A DNA stretch of 64,000 bases from Pyxicephalus adspersus (lineage: Eukaryota > Chordata > Amphibia > Anura > Pyxicephalidae). Shown here in pieces: positions 61,360-64,000 of this stretch (positions are counted from its first letter, which is position 1; every line of letters begins with the position of its first letter). The stretch lies in the NCBI RefSeq assembly GCF_032062135.1, contig NC_092868.1:51359053-51423052 (forward strand), in the 5' to 3' direction. Position numbers and translations under genes: made by a program. Below the pieces are notes generated by a model. That model made no database searches. It was not told the origin of the DNA and was given only the letters and a program-made list of their open reading frames with translations.

Positions 61360-64000
61360 GTGAGTTTAGTCTCTGCAAGTTAGAATCTCTTTTATGCGTT
61401 CCTAACCCGTTGCTTTGTGCCTGCTTGCATGAGGTTGTAGCCAAGACTTGTCTGCAAGATACACTTCCATGCAATGATACCAGAAACAATAGAAGCCATT
61501 CTATTGCATTTTCTGATCTGGAAACCTTGACGGTAGCACATGGGTATGCGAAAACTTGCATGAACTGCCTCCATGGGCCCTTAATAAACCATCACCGGCA
61601 TGCTTAGAAAAGTGGTGGCAGGAACTTGACTTGAAACATGGTGCCTGTTTTTCTGCCGACCAAAAGCACACACAAGGGGAACATTTAAAAACTGGAGGTG
61701 TCCATCACAGAAACCAATCAGATATGATTGGTGTTTACAATGTTATTCTATTTTTCTCCAGTTTTATAAATCCTTCCTCCTTTCTGAGTTTGCTATGATT
61801 ATAAACCATTTAACATTTTGCTTGTTGACCTAAATATTACAGCCTGCTGTTGATTTAATTTGCAATCTTCGGGTTTCTGCTCAAGATCTGCAAACAGAAG
61901 AGTTAAAAAGCACCATCAACTTTGCACACTTGCACACGCCATACTCTGGAGAACACAGCCAAATCAGATTGTTAGGATCTAATAAAGTATGTAACTGGTT
62001 TTCTTAAATCCTAACTAAAACTGGATCTCTGCATAGTGATCATTACTTATATTAGTATAGGTAGCCCCGTGTTTGGCTCTTTTATGATATTGAATTTTAG
62101 ACCATGAAAGAGCCAATCTACCCAAAAATACCCTTTAGCAGAAGGTCTGTCCTGGTGTTCAGAGTTGTCCCCAGTTTTTTTTTATTTCTTGCATATATTA
62201 CCTCCCAGCCTTAACACCCAACTACTGGGAGACCATTTAACCCTTTGGAGTTTTAGGTGTTCCCAGCCACCTTTGTGTGATCCAGCATTTTCTCTTACAT
62301 TCTCCATAGTAAAAAAAAATATAAATCTAGCAGCATAATGGGACAGCACAAATTCATTGTGCAAACTAGTTAATTCATAGCAGCTATTTCTCCAATAGAG
62401 TCCCCAAGAGAGAGAAGATCTCTCAGGTCAGGGTGTTTTCAACTCTACTCTGTTCTTCCAAACACTGAAATCTTGGTTTTATTAAGGGCACAATAAGCAC
62501 AAGGGGAAATAATATAATATACATACACTGTGGTTATTACTTTCTTTGCAAAGTATACCCAGTTACTATGAAGTAAATGAAAAAAACAAGATTTTTGCTT
62601 GCACATGGCTGAATGACTAAAGTCAGCTGACCTTATCCTCATACACTAGGATAAGATATTCCTTGCCTAAACTCCTTTAGTAAATCTCTGTGCATGCAAG
62701 GCTGGTTTTAGGATGGGGCAAACTGTGCAATTGCCCAGGGCCCCAGTTGACAGTATGAGCCTAATTTATTAAAGCTCTCCAAGGCAGGAGAGGATACACT
62801 TTCATGGGTGAAGCTGGGAGTTCCAGAAAACCTGGAATGAATCTGGTCCAGGTTTGAAAACATTTGCTAACAAATAGTAAATTACTTTTAGGAAAGGCTA
62901 GTTCACTGATGAAAGTGTATCTTCTCCAGCCTTGGAGAGCTTTAGTAAATCAGGTCCTATGGCAGGGCTGCAAAGAGCTTGATTGTCATGCATTTGGGCC
63001 CCCCACTTCTTTTTTGCCCGGGGCCTCATTTTATCTAAAACTGTATCAAGTGTATTGATTTTTTTTAGTAGCCATTGGAGGTGACAGAGGTATAGACATC
63101 CACTAATGCTTAAAAAAGTATCACATTACCACATTTGATATTCCCTTTTAAATGCAGCTGCCCCTTCTGCAAACGCTGTACTTTCATCACTGTGCACTGG
63201 CTCCTAATGGATTGACAAGCTGTGCCTTCACACAATGGTTCTGGCGGCTGTGCCTGGGTGAAAGGTGCTCTTTAAATGGTTGTACAATACTCTACTCTGC
63301 ATTACCTATTTTAAGATATTAATGCTAAGCACCATTTCTGACTGCATGCTGGTTTATCTCAAACTTTATCATCTTAATTATCTAGTTCACAGAAAAAAAA
63401 CATACACTGATGCAACAGATTTGTAGCCTGACAAATGGATTTCTTCATGTTGGTCTGCAGGAGGCCAGGTTTGATACCCAGCTGTCATTTAACTGCAAGA
63501 CCATAATGGAGAGATCCCTCTCCCCCCATTCCTGGCAGAGCCTTCACAGGCTGAGTTCAAAGGCCTCTGCCTGGGTTATTTCTTTGAGTTCTTAATTAAA
63601 GGTGGTAAGAGCTGACAGGGTGGTGACAACATTAGTGAGCTTTAAGCCACGTCTCATCTGGCCACAGCTATACCAGAGCATGGAAGTCCCCCCATCCAGG
63701 CCATCCAATGCAAAAAAGAAGGCCTGAGTTGGGACAGAACCCTGGTCATTACAAGGGAATCCTACATACAGCTGTGTTGATGGAATGCTTATGTGTCAGT
63801 AAAGATTTGTCTATGGAATGCTGCTTTTTCGAAAGCAAGTTTTCCTATACAGCAGCGATCATCCTAGTCCCCCCTGTGTTCATAGGCAGAATGTTTCATA
63901 CTTTGTATTTTTCAAAAGCTCAAAAAGCATAAAAGAACAAGATACTTTTTACATAGTTTTTTCTTATTAAATATAAATGTTGGGATTTTGAATAAACAAT
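61360..64000 (+). other. CAMTA1: CAMTA1 intron after E11 (partial)
   Basis: It contains a copy of the TTAA-element flank near 62090-62420 and the nested MITE at 62758-62957. The terminal CAMTA1 exon was looked for and not found. 63400-63680 is complex, repeat-free sequence. Confidence 0.55.
62758..62957. mobile_element. Palindromic MITE, copy 3 of 3, nested in another repeat
   Basis: It carries the same ends (AGCCTAATTTATTAAAGCTC and GGAGAGCTTTAGTAAATCAG) and internal arms, with part of the second arm deleted. The flanks (GCAATTGCCCAGGGCCCC at the left, TTTGCCCGGGGCCTCATTTT at the right) look like two halves of an older repeat, split by this insertion. Confidence 0.8.

Overview
The window looks like vertebrate genomic DNA, most likely from a frog (anuran amphibian). 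It has short exons with GT-AG splice sites in long AT-rich introns, many small inverted-repeat DNA transposons, L1-like and SINE-like debris, and simple-sequence repeats. Some of the small transposons have TTAA or TAA target sites, including a type abundant in Xenopus. There is no prokaryotic or viral gene organisation. Frog is inferred from the repeat types; vertebrate is certain from the gene.

Only one protein-coding gene can be supported: the 3' half of CAMTA1 (calmodulin-binding transcription activator 1) on the + strand. Eleven consecutive coding exons (called E1 to E11 here) run from 45684 to 61359. Every junction has GT-AG sites and all phases agree. Spliced, they give one open frame of 681 complete codons. 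In order it encodes a short coiled coil with a Gly-rich linker, three ankyrin repeats, a Ser/Pro-rich linker with a basic patch, a conserved pre-IQ region, and a series of IQ-type calmodulin-binding helices. The last few codons and the stop are not in view and should lie beyond 64000. The CG-1 DNA-binding domain and the TIG domain are also absent, so those exons should lie upstream of the window.

Positions 1-45683 therefore look like intron of the full-length gene. It holds a 28-bp minisatellite (8557-8920), a homopurine tract of about 485 bp (15886-16370), and many interspersed repeats. The most interesting part is 16730-17771: an exon-like open block followed by a local GC/CpG-rich segment. 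That segment ends with an ATG and two possible splice donors, both in the phase E1 needs. I read it as a candidate internal promoter and alternative first exon for a short CAMTA1 lacking CG-1 and TIG but keeping the ankyrin and IQ regions.

The introns inside the exon cluster are mostly unique sequence with a few transposons: a TAA-flanked MITE at 57004-57427, an antisense L1-like tail starting about 30 bp after the E9 donor, and a nested MITE near 62760. Several complex, repeat-free intronic stretches look like possible conserved regulatory elements, but that can only be decided by cross-species alignment.
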